Below are positions 26,910 to 35,175 of a stretch of DNA of 64,000 nucleotides, in pieces. The stretch covers positions 62,001 to 126,000 of the forward strand of contig NZ_NKYE01000015.1 of NCBI RefSeq assembly GCF_002262875.1. Direction: 5' to 3'. Numbering within the stretch: position 1 is the stretch's first letter; each line of letters begins with the position of its first letter. Position numbers and translations under genes: made by a program. This stretch comes from Amycolatopsis antarctica. Its GTDB lineage: Bacteria; Actinomycetota; Actinomycetes; Mycobacteriales; Pseudonocardiaceae. The notes under the pieces were generated by a model. That model did no database searches and was not told the DNA's origin. It saw only the letters and a list, made by a program, of their open reading frames with translations.

Positions 26910-27563
26910 TCAGGAGCTGCTCGGCGGTGTCCGGCGCGCCACGATGGACCACACCAGCGCTTTCCGGATTCCGGGGAGCACCGTATCGACGTGGTCGGTG
27001 ACCGCCCGGCACGAGGTCTTGTGCGCGCGCCGTTCGGCAGGGGTGAACACGATACGGACGTCGCCGTCGATGGCGAACGCGGCGAGCGTCGCGTCCTCGA
27101 TCGCGACGTCGGCCGGGGCGTGACCATCGAGCACCGTGCTCCGTACCCGATCGCGCAACGTCGCCAGTCCTTCGTGGTCGGACACGGCGACCCGGCGGAC
27201 CGGGAACAGCCCCAGCGCCCGGCGGCGGCTGATCTCGATGTCGCCGGTGGCGGCGAGCCCGTCGCGGACCGACCGCTCCGCGGTGTGCCAGTCCCGGTCC
27301 ACCACGGTGAACCAGCGTCGCGGACGGTCCGGCGGAACATCGTCGAGCACCTTCGAGAGGAAGTCGTCGTCCGGCGGGCTGGCTGCGCCACCGACACGTT
27401 CGGCCTTGCCGCCCCGGTCGCGGAGCAGGCCGTCGATGGTCAGGTCCGCCACCGCGGCGGCGCGCAGCAGCGGACCGTGAACAAGGGAACTGTTGGTCTC
27501 GAGCCGGTGCTTGTCCTTGTCCCAGCAGAGCAGGTACATCCGGCGCGCCAGCGACGGTTTCAC
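26910..27563 (-). CDS. GPP34 (GOLPH3/VPS74-like) family protein
   Basis: 217 residues, helical. It opens with ARRMYLLCWDKDKHRLETNSSLVHG and continues with repeated helices and GPLLRAAAVADLTIDGLL, matching the bacterial GPP34 family. The eukaryotic members bind PI4P at the Golgi; the bacterial role is unknown. The GTG start overlaps the MerR stop by 4 nt (GTGA), so its translation is coupled to that regulator. Confidence 0.8.
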   Translation of the reverse strand: MKPSLARRMYLLCWDKDKHRLETNSSLVHGPLLRAAAVADLTIDGLLRDRGGKAERVGGAASPPDDDFLSKVLDDVPPDRPRRWFTVVDRDWHTAERSVRDGLAATGDIEISRRRALGLFPVRRVAVSDHEGLATLRDRVRSTVLDGHAPADVAIEDATLAAFAIDGDVRIVFTPAERRAHKTSCRAVTDHVDTVLPGIRKALVWSIVARRTPPSSS

Positions 27564-28315
27564 GAGACCCCCCGCACCTCGCCGGCGTGTTTCGCCTCGC
27601 GCAGCAGTGGCCGCAAACGGCGCATGACGTCGAGTTGCGCCGGGTTGTAGACGTCGTTGAGTGCCTTGTCGACCGTGTCCTGGGCGAAGTTCGCCCCATG
27701 CGGGGCATCGGCGCCGGCATCGCGCAGCGTCGGGTTCTCGGAGTGGAGCGCGCGGAAGTAGGGGACAAGGCGCTCGGCGAGATCCTGGCGGACCGTCTCG
27801 CCGGTGTCGGCGGGCAGACTGTCGAACTCGGCTGCCACCGGATCCTGGGGAAGGTTCTGCAGCATGTCGGCATAGGACTGCAGCCCCTGTGGCCCGAGCA
27901 CACGGGACAGGACGACAACGAGGGAGCGGTCGGCCTCGGACATCTGACCCTCCGCGGCCACCGGGGCCAGGTCGGGCGGCAGGTCCGTCGGTACGGACTG
28001 GCGCAGGATGAGACCGAGTTCGACGCGGGCCCTCTGCAGCCGTTCGATGGTGGCCGAGAGCTCGGCATCGAGGGTTCGCAGCGCCTCCTCGGGGTGGTCG
28101 TCGGCCTCGCCCATGGCCGCGATCTGAGTCAGCGAGAACCCGAGATCGGTGAGCCGTTTGATGCGCAACAGCCGCACCAGGTGGGCGACGCCGTACTGCT
28201 TGTAGCCGTTGGCACGCCGTTCGGGCTCGGCGACCAGGCCGATCTCGTGGTAGTGGCGTACGGCTCGCAGACTCGTGCCTGCGAGCTCGGCGATCTCACG
28301 CGTACTCCAGGCCAC
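27560..28315 (-). CDS. MerR/TipA-type regulator coupled to GPP34
   Basis: 251 residues, paralogous to the genes at 1445 and 37619: WSTREIAELAGTSLRAVRHYHEIGL, NGYKQYGVAHLVRLLRIKRL, a coiled coil with DAELSATIERLQRARVEL, and a C-terminal YNPAQLDVMRRLRPLL. The GTG at 28315 was chosen by alignment with its paralogues and follows GAGG. A MerR-type promoter lies about 60 bp upstream. The downstream GPP34 gene is its likely partner or target. Confidence 0.88.
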   Translation of the reverse strand: MAWSTREIAELAGTSLRAVRHYHEIGLVAEPERRANGYKQYGVAHLVRLLRIKRLTDLGFSLTQIAAMGEADDHPEEALRTLDAELSATIERLQRARVELGLILRQSVPTDLPPDLAPVAAEGQMSEADRSLVVVLSRVLGPQGLQSYADMLQNLPQDPVAAEFDSLPADTGETVRQDLAERLVPYFRALHSENPTLRDAGADAPHGANFAQDTVDKALNDVYNPAQLDVMRRLRPLLREAKHAGEVRGVS

Positions 28316-28372
28316 GTGCGGCACCTCGCTTCGGACGTCGGGTGTGAACGGCACGGCCGTGCCGACGACCGC

Positions 28373-28403
28373 AGTAGAAACCCTGCCGTCGCGGCAAGGT
28401 CAA
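28373..28403 (-). promoter_or_regulatory. MerR-type promoter with dyad in 19-bp spacer
   Basis: On the minus strand: TTGACC (28403-28398), exactly 19 bp, then TCTACT (28378-28373). The spacer contains TTGCCG-cga-CGGCAG, close to the GTGCCG-aag-CGGCAC dyad of the paralogue at 1389. It suggests autoregulated expression of the MerR-GPP34 operon. Confidence 0.6.
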
Positions 28404-28601
28404 GCCGGAGCCCCGATCCGGATGAATGGTGTGGATCACAGTTGCGCGGCACCGCGACGATCACCGTCCGCCATGGACTCGACCCGTCCTCGTAACCGCC
28501 CGTGCCGGTGGCTTCCCGCAGAGCCAGCGCATCTGCCCGAAGGGGCGCCTCCGATGCGTGCCGCGTTCCCGGCAGGCCTGGGAGCCCTATAGTCCGATCG
28601 C

Positions 28602-29141
28602 GTGTTCCATGCTGAAGAGGGGGAGACCCGGCCGGTCCACGGCGTGGTCGGTATCAGGTTCGCGCGGTTCCACCTCATCGAATCCGGCCGGCTGGCGAAC
28701 TCCCGTAGCCCGGCGAAAACCGGCCTGCTCGACGCTTCGCCGGGGCAGATCTGGTGCACGACCGGCGCGCGGATCGGCCGGATGCACGTCACCGTCGAGA
28801 TCGCCACCGCGTGCCCGGACGACGCTCTCGACGAGTACGAGGACGTCGTGGAGACGAGCTACGAATCGCCGCGGGGGCGGTTGACCGTCGTCGACTGGGC
28901 GAGTCGCCATGTGCTGGCGCTGCCGCCGATGCCCGGAGGGCCGGGCAGTTACCGGCTGCGGTACCACCTCCGCGACATGGACTCGGGAACCGGCGACGGG
29001 CAGGGCGTCGGCCGGTGCCTGCTGCGGATCTGGCCAGCCGCGCCCGGGCTCGCCACGGAACTCAAGATCACCAGCGAGTGCGGACGGTTCTGGCATCCGG
29101 CCGACGAGCGGACCGTGCCCGTCGCCGGGACGGGCCGGTGA
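28602..29141 (+). CDS. Hypothetical protein, leaderless
   Basis: 179 residues, not recognised. The mixed alpha/beta sequence has a central GRMHVTVEIATACPDDALDEYEDVVE and ends in a beta-rich region (SYRLRYHLRDMD, LLRIWPAAPGL), which could be a small enzyme or a beta-sandwich. No signal peptide. The GTG at 28602 is preceded by TATAGT (28588-28593), so the transcript probably begins at the start codon. Confidence 0.72.
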   Translation: MFHAEEGETRPVHGVVGIRFARFHLIESGRLANSRSPAKTGLLDASPGQIWCTTGARIGRMHVTVEIATACPDDALDEYEDVVETSYESPRGRLTVVDWASRHVLALPPMPGGPGSYRLRYHLRDMDSGTGDGQGVGRCLLRIWPAAPGLATELKITSECGRFWHPADERTVPVAGTGR

Positions 29142-29488
29142 CGGCGGCCCCGGTCGCACAGACCTGATCCGAGGCCCCGCCGCGGCCCGCGCAGGCGGAT
29201 CCCTCCCCGCCCTCCGCCGAAACGGTGCGGACGGAAGTGCCGCGGATGCTGGCTCACCGATACACCGGGCGTGCCCGGGCGGACATGCACCTCGGTCGCC
29301 TCATTCGTCGTCCCGGTACCGCTCCGATCCGGAGACCTTGTTCGCCCGAAAATCTCCGCTCTGTCCGGCTCGGGCGAATCCGGTCAAATCTGATGGCAGA
29401 AGTACCTACGTTCGGTGGGTTGACGATGAATCTTGCTAGCTTCTTTCTGCAGCGCACACCTCGTTTTATTCCCGACAAAGGAGCTCGC
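29142..29488. other. Intergenic region without a supported gene
   Basis: 347 bp ahead of the small secreted protein. TTGACG near 29421 is followed by AT-richer DNA to 29480, which probably holds that gene's promoter; no convincing -10 was found at the right distance. Confidence 0.4.
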
Positions 29489-29755
29489 GTGCTTCGTAAA
29501 ATGATGATCCGTTCCGGTGTCGCGGTCGCGGCCCTCGGTATCGCCGTTTCCGTTCCGGGTGCCGCCGTCGCGGCGGGTCCGGCGACCGTCAACGCGCCGA
29601 GTCCGGTCACCACCCAGGCGACCTGGGTGTACCACAAGTGGTACCCGACCTCGGCTGCTGCCTTGTGCAAGCTCGAGGGTCAGCGGTTCTATCCGGGCCG
29701 CTACCAGTGCAGGAACAGTGTGCAGCGCAGGGTCGAATTGTGGGTTCGGTATTGA
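29489..29755 (+). CDS. Small secreted two-cysteine protein
   Basis: 88 residues: a signal peptide (MLRKMMIRSGVAVAALG to AVAA, about 29) and a mature part of about 59 residues rich in aromatic and basic residues, with two Cys (ALCKLEG, YQCRN) that could form one disulfide. The GTG at 29489 follows AAAGGAG by 5 nt. Actinobacteria secrete many such short proteins of unknown role; a signalling, inhibitor or antimicrobial job cannot be told apart here. Confidence 0.75.
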   Translation: MLRKMMIRSGVAVAALGIAVSVPGAAVAAGPATVNAPSPVTTQATWVYHKWYPTSAAALCKLEGQRFYPGRYQCRNSVQRRVELWVRY

Positions 29756-30659
29756 GTATCCGATCTGATCGGTACTGAAGGTGAGGCGTCGCGAGTTTCC
29801 ACGGATCTCGCGGCGCTCTCGAATTTGTCGCTTTCTCTCATCGTCCACATCGACGCGATTCGTGGGAATCGATTATCGCGCCGTACGCCGTGTTCGGCCG
29901 GCGGATTCCTGATCGACCGGGAACGCGTGGCACGGTGGTGAGCACGCCTGGCGGCGGGCTGGGTGGTGCTGCGTGGAATCGGGCACGCCGTCACCGGGGC
30001 TGGCTCGGCTGGTGGTGTTTCCAGCGTTCCGCCGCACCACCGAGCGTCTCACCTGACCCGCCGAGGTCGAGCCCGCCACGCGAATCTCCGATCTCGGAGT
30101 CTTGACCATCCACAATGGACTTCCTGCCCGGCGGCGCCGACCTCCGTGGCGCAGGTGCCGGCGCTTGGTGACGTTCGGGCAGTCGAGGCCGTGGGGAACT
30201 CCCGCGCGGTACGCCCGGGCATTCGGGCCTGGCGGTACCCGCCGGCCCTCCCGGGCGTGGATCTTGGTCGAGCGACGCCGCCATGGTGGATCGAAAGAGT
30301 GGACTCACGTCGCCCGGTCGGGTCCCGGCCGCCGGTGTCCCGGCGTCGTCCTGTCCACGCCGCCTTTCACCTCCCTGTGCGAACTTCGGCGTCACAAAGA
30401 GGGGCGATACCGGCGCGTGTAACCACAACGTGGATGTGTGTGTCACTGGCCGGTCCGGTATCTGTGATCACGCCCGCAGACACTCGGCACACCGCCGTGA
30501 GCAGGCGTCTCCCGGGGTCGATTCGCCGCGCGGAGCCAATGCACACCTCGCCCACCTGCCACTGTGGAGTGATCGACTTCGCTCGGTTTGACCTGTCCGG
30601 AGTGGGGTAACAGCATTCCGGCGACGGCAGGAAAGGCCTGAGAGACAAGAGGAGAATTC
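29756..30659. other. Long gene-poor stretch
   Basis: About 900 bp with no frame that has a ribosome site, family motif or consistent codon bias. It contains one near-copy of the palindrome (30108-30120, ATCCA-CAA-TGGAC). TTGACC at 30590-30595 may belong to the promoter of the next gene. It could be a decayed gene or a long regulatory region; I see no tRNA or mobile element. Confidence 0.4.
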
Positions 30660-31208
30660 ATGAATCAGGATCTCGTGAAGCGTGTGACCATCGGATCCGT
30701 CGCGGCGGCAGGTGCTCTCGTCATGGGGGTCACCACCGCCTCGGCTTCTCCGATGGAGACGAGCGGTCCCGGTGAGGTCCCGCCGTGCACCTCCGAGCAA
30801 CTCAAGCTGTCCGCCAGCGAACCGGAGCAGAGCGAGGGTTCGGACGCCCAGTACGAGCTGATGCTCAGCTTCAAGAACATCTCCGATCGTAGCTGCGGGG
30901 TGGCCGGCCTTCCCGCCGTCGATCTGGTGGGCCCCGAACAGGCGCCCTACGGCGACCGCTACCGGTTGACGAACGGCGGGCAGCCCGGCGAGTTCCTCGC
31001 CCTCGTCCCCGGCCAGGCAGAGGAGGTCGCCCAGGTGACCGTGCTGACCTCCGAGGAGGGCGAGGACGACGCCTGGACGCCGGAGACCATCGAGGCCACG
31101 CCTCCGGGCCAGACCGCTCCGTTGATCCTCGAGTGGTCCGAGGACCTGCCGGTGTTGCGCCAGGACGGTGCGACCAGCCCTGGTTCCTACGTGCAGGGCA
31201 TCTCCTGA
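30660..31208 (+). CDS. Secreted DUF4232 protein
   Basis: 182 residues: a signal peptide (about 30, ending TASASPM) followed by a DUF4232 beta-sandwich, with PPCTSEQLKLSASE at the start and LMLSFKNISDRSCGVAGLPAVDLVG in the core. The two Cys are typical of the family, which is secreted or membrane-anchored in actinobacteria with unknown function. ATG at 30660 follows GAGGAG. Confidence 0.85.
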   Translation: MNQDLVKRVTIGSVAAAGALVMGVTTASASPMETSGPGEVPPCTSEQLKLSASEPEQSEGSDAQYELMLSFKNISDRSCGVAGLPAVDLVGPEQAPYGDRYRLTNGGQPGEFLALVPGQAEEVAQVTVLTSEEGEDDAWTPETIEATPPGQTAPLILEWSEDLPVLRQDGATSPGSYVQGIS

Positions 31209-31222
31209 CCCTGTGGTCACTG

Positions 31223-31254
31223 CCGGGTGCGGGCCGGATCCGGTCCGCACCCGG
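31223..31254 (+). terminator. Hairpin terminator after DUF4232 gene
   Basis: CCGGGTGCGGGCCGGA pairs with TCCGGTCCGCACCCGG (one G-T wobble) with no loop beyond the turn, 14 bp after the stop codon. No T-run. Confidence 0.5.
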
Positions 31255-31293
31255 GCCCCTGCCGAGGATCCCGGCCCTCACCCCGGCACGTCT

Positions 31294-31306
31294 GTCTACA
31301 GTGGAC
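31294..31306. repeat. GTCTA-CAG-TGGAC, near-copy of the palindrome
   Basis: One mismatch from GTCCA-N3-TGGAC, in the gap between the DUF4232 gene and the reductase gene. Confidence 0.4.
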
Positions 31307-31372
31307 GAATGAAACCGGTGCCCGGTCTACCGGCGGGAGACCGGGCGGTGTCCACACCGCGCCCGCCGCCGC

Positions 31373-32311
31373 TCACAGGTCGAGCCGCAGCCTGGAACAG
31401 CCACGTTCGGCGCGCGACACGCAGATCATCATCGCGTCCTGACGTTCCCGCTCCTCCTCGGACAGCAGCGAGTCGCGATGTTCGGCACGCCCCGCGAGCA
31501 GCGGAGCCTCGCAGGATCCGCAGGTGCCCTCCCTGCACGACCAGTCGGCGATGATTCCCGCGTCCTCCGCCACGGAGAGAATGCTCGCCCCGGGCGGTAC
31601 GACGGCAGTGATGCCGCTGGCGTGGAACTCGACCTCGAAGGCCTCCTCCGCCCCGGCCGGTTCGACGGCCAGGGGCGCGAAGCGCTCGACGCGCAGGGCG
31701 CCTGGCTGCCAGCCCCGCATCCGGTCGGCGACGGCGCCCAGCAGTGGCTCGGGGCCGCAGGCGTAGACCAGCGTGCCCGGAGCCGCAGTGCCGAGGAGGC
31801 CGGCCAGGTCGAGCAGGCCGGACTCGTCCTGGGGTGCGATCGTCACCCGGTCACCGTGGTGGGCCAGTTCCTCGGTGAACGCCATCGAGGTTCGCGTGCG
31901 GCCACCGTAGAGCAGCGTCCACTGCGCGCCTTCGCGCTCGGCGTGGGTGATCATCGGCAGGATCGGGGTGATGCCGATACCGCCGGCGACGAAGACGTAG
32001 CGATCCGCCCGGGCGAGCTCGAAGTGGTTGCGGGGTGCGCCGACCTCGACGATGTCGCCGCTGTGGACCTTGTCGAACACGTACTCCGAACCCCCGCGAC
32101 CGCGCGGCTCCCGCAGCACGCCGATGCGCCACCGATACCGGTCGGCCGGGTCGGAGCACAGCGAGTACTGCCGGGTGATGCCGTTGCCGAGCACTACGTC
32201 GACGTGCGCGCCCGGGGTCCAGCGCGGCAGTTCGCCGCCGCCGGCGGGCACCAGGGACAGGGACAGGACGCCGTCGGCCTCGTCGCGGCGTTCGTGGACG
32301 ATCATCTGCAT
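31373..32311 (-). CDS. Phthalate-dioxygenase-type reductase (FMN/FAD + 2Fe-2S)
   Basis: 312 residues. In order: a flavin-binding barrel with RQYSLCSDP, an NAD(P) domain with VFVAGGIGITPILPM and YACGPEPLL, and a C-terminal plant-type 2Fe-2S ferredoxin domain with CREGTCGSCEAPLL and a fourth Cys near the end. It should pass electrons from NAD(P)H to the Rieske oxygenase two genes upstream. ATG at 32311 follows AAGGAGG, 62 bp after the aldehyde dehydrogenase stop. Confidence 0.92.
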   Translation of the reverse strand: MQMIVHERRDEADGVLSLSLVPAGGGELPRWTPGAHVDVVLGNGITRQYSLCSDPADRYRWRIGVLREPRGRGGSEYVFDKVHSGDIVEVGAPRNHFELARADRYVFVAGGIGITPILPMITHAEREGAQWTLLYGGRTRTSMAFTEELAHHGDRVTIAPQDESGLLDLAGLLGTAAPGTLVYACGPEPLLGAVADRMRGWQPGALRVERFAPLAVEPAGAEEAFEVEFHASGITAVVPPGASILSVAEDAGIIADWSCREGTCGSCEAPLLAGRAEHRDSLLSEEERERQDAMMICVSRAERGCSRLRLDL

Positions 32312-32373
32312 CGCGGACCTCCTTAAACTCCTCGGGATACGGACGGCGGGCGCGCCGGACGCTGTCGCGGTGG

Positions 32374-33834
32374 TCAGCGTGCGGGGCCGACACGGGCGAC
32401 GACGGTTCGGAGGCTGACGTAGCCCTCGAGGGCGACCAGTCCCCGTTCCCGGCCGGTGCCACTGAGCTTGGTGCCGCCGAAGGGGACCGCCGTTCCACCG
32501 CCGAAGTACTCGTTGATCATGATGTAGCCGGCGTCGACCCGGCCCGCCACCCGCAGCGCGCGGTCGATGTCGCGGGTGTGGATGCCGACGCCGAGGCCGT
32601 AATCGGTGGCGTCCGCCAGGCCGGCGGCGTGGTCCTCGTCGTCGAACGGCAGCACCGTCAGCACCGGCCCGAAGATCTCCTCCCGGGCGATGCGCATCCC
32701 GGGGGCGACGCCGGTGAACGTGACGGGCGCGAGGAAGTGACCGCGACCGGGAACCGGTCCCGGTTCCCCGGCGACGGTCGCCCCCTCCGCCCTGCCCAGT
32801 TCGATGTAGCCGGCGACCCGGCGATGGTGCTCGGCGGAAACGAGCGGGCCCAGGTCGGGATCGTCCGCGCCCGGCCCGATGGTGAGCTCCGCGGTGCGGG
32901 CCGTGATCCGGTCGACCAGCTCGTCGTGGACGGAGCGCTCGACGAGCAGCCGCGACCCCGCGTCGCAGTACTGGCCGGTGTTGGCGGTGAAGCCGGTGAC
33001 GACCTGCGCGGCGACCTCGTCGAGGTCGGCGTCGGCGAACACGATCTGCGGGGACTTACCGCCGAGTTCGGTCACCACCGGGGTGATGTGCTCGGCCGCG
33101 GCGCGCAGCACCGCCCGCCCGGTGGCGACTGAGCCGGTGAAGGTCAGCGAGCCGATGCCGGGATGCGCGGCGAGCGCGTGCCCCGCCTCGGCTCCGAGCC
33201 CGGTCACGACGTTGTACGTGCCGGACGGGTAGCCGGCCGTCTCGACGAGTTCGGCGAACCGCAACGCGGTCAGCGCGGTCTGCTCGGCGGGCTTGACGAC
33301 CGCGGTGTTTCCCGCGGCCAGCGCCGGGGCGAGGCCCCGGCACAGCATCGACAGAGGTGCGTTCCACGGGACGATGTGCGCGGTGACCCCGACCGGCTCG
33401 CGCACGGTGTACGCGAGCGAGCCCGGCCCGATCGGGATCGTCTCGCCGTGCAGCTTGTCGGCCGCGCCCGCGTAGTAGTCCAGGTAGCCGACGCACCCGC
33501 CGATCTCGGAACGGGCCAGCGACAACGGTTTGCCGGTGTCGAGGGTCTCCAGGCGGGCGAACTCCTCCCGGCGCTCGTCGAGGGCACGGGCGAGTGCCCG
33601 CAGTGCCCGTCCCCGGTCGGCGGGTGTGGCCTCGCGGATCCGGCGGGCGCAGGCGCGGGCCGCGCGCACGGCGTCGTCGACATCGGCCGCGCCACCGCGC
33701 GCGATCCGGCCGATCGTCGTGGCCGTGGAGGGATCCTCGACCGGGAGGGTGCCCTCCTCTCGAGGCGGGGTCCACGTTCCGTCGACGTAGTGCCGGGGCT
33801 CCGCCGTGACCGGGGCCGTCCTGGGCGCGCTCAT
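32374..33834 (-). CDS. NAD(P)-dependent aldehyde dehydrogenase (betaine-aldehyde type)
   Basis: 486 residues. The catalytic Glu is in VTELGGKSP, the catalytic Cys in NTGQYCDAGSR, and VPWNAPLSM is the nucleotide-side loop; EEIFGPVL is also present. It oxidises an aldehyde released in this operon, possibly betaine aldehyde, malic semialdehyde or an amine-derived aldehyde. ATG at 33834 overlaps the Rieske stop by 4 nt (ATGA), so the two proteins are made together. Confidence 0.92.
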   Translation of the reverse strand: MSAPRTAPVTAEPRHYVDGTWTPPREEGTLPVEDPSTATTIGRIARGGAADVDDAVRAARACARRIREATPADRGRALRALARALDERREEFARLETLDTGKPLSLARSEIGGCVGYLDYYAGAADKLHGETIPIGPGSLAYTVREPVGVTAHIVPWNAPLSMLCRGLAPALAAGNTAVVKPAEQTALTALRFAELVETAGYPSGTYNVVTGLGAEAGHALAAHPGIGSLTFTGSVATGRAVLRAAAEHITPVVTELGGKSPQIVFADADLDEVAAQVVTGFTANTGQYCDAGSRLLVERSVHDELVDRITARTAELTIGPGADDPDLGPLVSAEHHRRVAGYIELGRAEGATVAGEPGPVPGRGHFLAPVTFTGVAPGMRIAREEIFGPVLTVLPFDDEDHAAGLADATDYGLGVGIHTRDIDRALRVAGRVDAGYIMINEYFGGGTAVPFGGTKLSGTGRERGLVALEGYVSLRTVVARVGPAR

Positions 33835-35144
33835 GCCGGGTCCGGGAACATGCGCGTCATGGTGTCCTCGTCGCCGTCGGGCACCCGGTCGAGGCCGACC
33901 ATCCTGTCGATGACCATGTTCTGGAAGCGGTGCAGCGGTTCCTCGAAACGGAAGCACATCCGGCCGCCCCGGTAGGCGGGATTCTCGATCCCCTCCTGTA
34001 CCCGCTCGACGATCTCGACGTCCTGGCGGTTGACGATGTCCCAGAACTGCTCGAGCTGGTCGAGGTCGGCCTCGGCACGCTCGTCGTCGGCCGACTCGGG
34101 ATGGGTGAGCAGCACGGCGGTCTCGACCGTCCGGTTCGCCGCGACCGGGCGGTTGAGCAGTACGAATGCGTGGTTGGGCAGCACCACCAGCGCGCAGCTC
34201 GGGAACAGCCACACGAACCGTCCGCTGTCCGCGTCCTGGGCGCCGAGCGAACTCAGCGGGGACAGGCCGTCCCAGCCACCGGAGTCGGAGTTGCGCGACA
34301 CCGGCGTCGTGCACATCCCCGTGTACATTCCGGGCCCCTGCCAGCGGTAGTGATCGGAGAAGCGGGAGACCTGGTTCAGCTCCGGATGAACCCAGGGCAG
34401 GTGGTAGTACTCCATGAAGTTCTCGCCGATGAGCTTGTAGTTCGCGGCGACGTCGTAGGTGCGGCGGCGCCGCGGCGTCCACTGGTCGAGCCGGTAGTCG
34501 GCGAATCGCCGCGGCAGGTCGCCGAGCTGGTCGGACAGTGGGGCGGGATCGGCGTCGAGGTTGACGAACAGCAGGAATCCCCAGGTGTCGACGGCGACCG
34601 TGAGCAGGCCGTAGTCGGCGCGGTCGAAGCCCTTGGCCACCGAGGTGTCGAAGATCGCCTCCTGGCCCGCGGGAACGTCGGAGTCCTCGAACAAGGGCGT
34701 GCCCAGGCACGTTCCGTCGGTGTCGTAGGTCCAGTTGTGGTACGGGCAGCGGATGCGCCCTCGGTGCCCGACCTGCCGGGCGGTGGCGTCCAGCAGTTTC
34801 GTGGCGCGGTGCCGGCAGAGGTTGTGGAACCCGCGCAGCCCGCCCTGCCGGTCCCGGGTCACGATGATCGACCGGCCGGCCACCTCGACGACGACGCAGG
34901 CGCCGGGGCGGTCGACGTCGTTGGCGAACCCGACCGCGACCCAGCCGGTGGTGAACACCTTCTCCTGTTCGAGGGCGAAGAAGGCGGGGGAGCTGTAGGC
35001 GTCCGGCAGCAGCGTGGAGGCCAGCTCCACCGGGAGGCGGGTCTGCCGGTACGAGGCCTCCTCGGTGAACCGCGCCGGATCGAGCGGCCGAGCGGGCAGT
35101 GCGGTCTGCGGGTCGATGGCGGCCGTGGTGAACTCCGTGGTCAT
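33831..35144 (-). CDS. Rieske non-heme iron oxygenase, alpha subunit (quaternary-amine type)
   Basis: 437 residues. The Rieske ligands are Cys110-x-His112 (CRHRA) and Cys133-x2-His136 (CPYHNW). The mononuclear iron site is ENFMEYYHLPWVHPEL (His248, His253) with the third ligand in FWDIVNRQD. The active-site pattern resembles choline, carnitine, glycine-betaine and stachydrine oxygenases, which open N-methyl substrates using a separate reductase (here 31373). The substrate cannot be fixed from sequence alone. It is the second gene of a four-gene operon. Confidence 0.93.
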   Translation of the reverse strand: MTTEFTTAAIDPQTALPARPLDPARFTEEASYRQTRLPVELASTLLPDAYSSPAFFALEQEKVFTTGWVAVGFANDVDRPGACVVVEVAGRSIIVTRDRQGGLRGFHNLCRHRATKLLDATARQVGHRGRIRCPYHNWTYDTDGTCLGTPLFEDSDVPAGQEAIFDTSVAKGFDRADYGLLTVAVDTWGFLLFVNLDADPAPLSDQLGDLPRRFADYRLDQWTPRRRRTYDVAANYKLIGENFMEYYHLPWVHPELNQVSRFSDHYRWQGPGMYTGMCTTPVSRNSDSGGWDGLSPLSSLGAQDADSGRFVWLFPSCALVVLPNHAFVLLNRPVAANRTVETAVLLTHPESADDERAEADLDQLEQFWDIVNRQDVEIVERVQEGIENPAYRGGRMCFRFEEPLHRFQNMVIDRMVGLDRVPDGDEDTMTRMFPDPA

Positions 35145-35175
35145 CGCGAGCGGTCTCCTTCCGGGAGGTGATTGG

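Noticed and set aside
29963..30610. A long open frame in the 0.9-kb gap
   Set aside because: Composition is Arg/Pro/Ser-rich without family motifs, and there is no ribosome site or codon-position bias typical of this genome.
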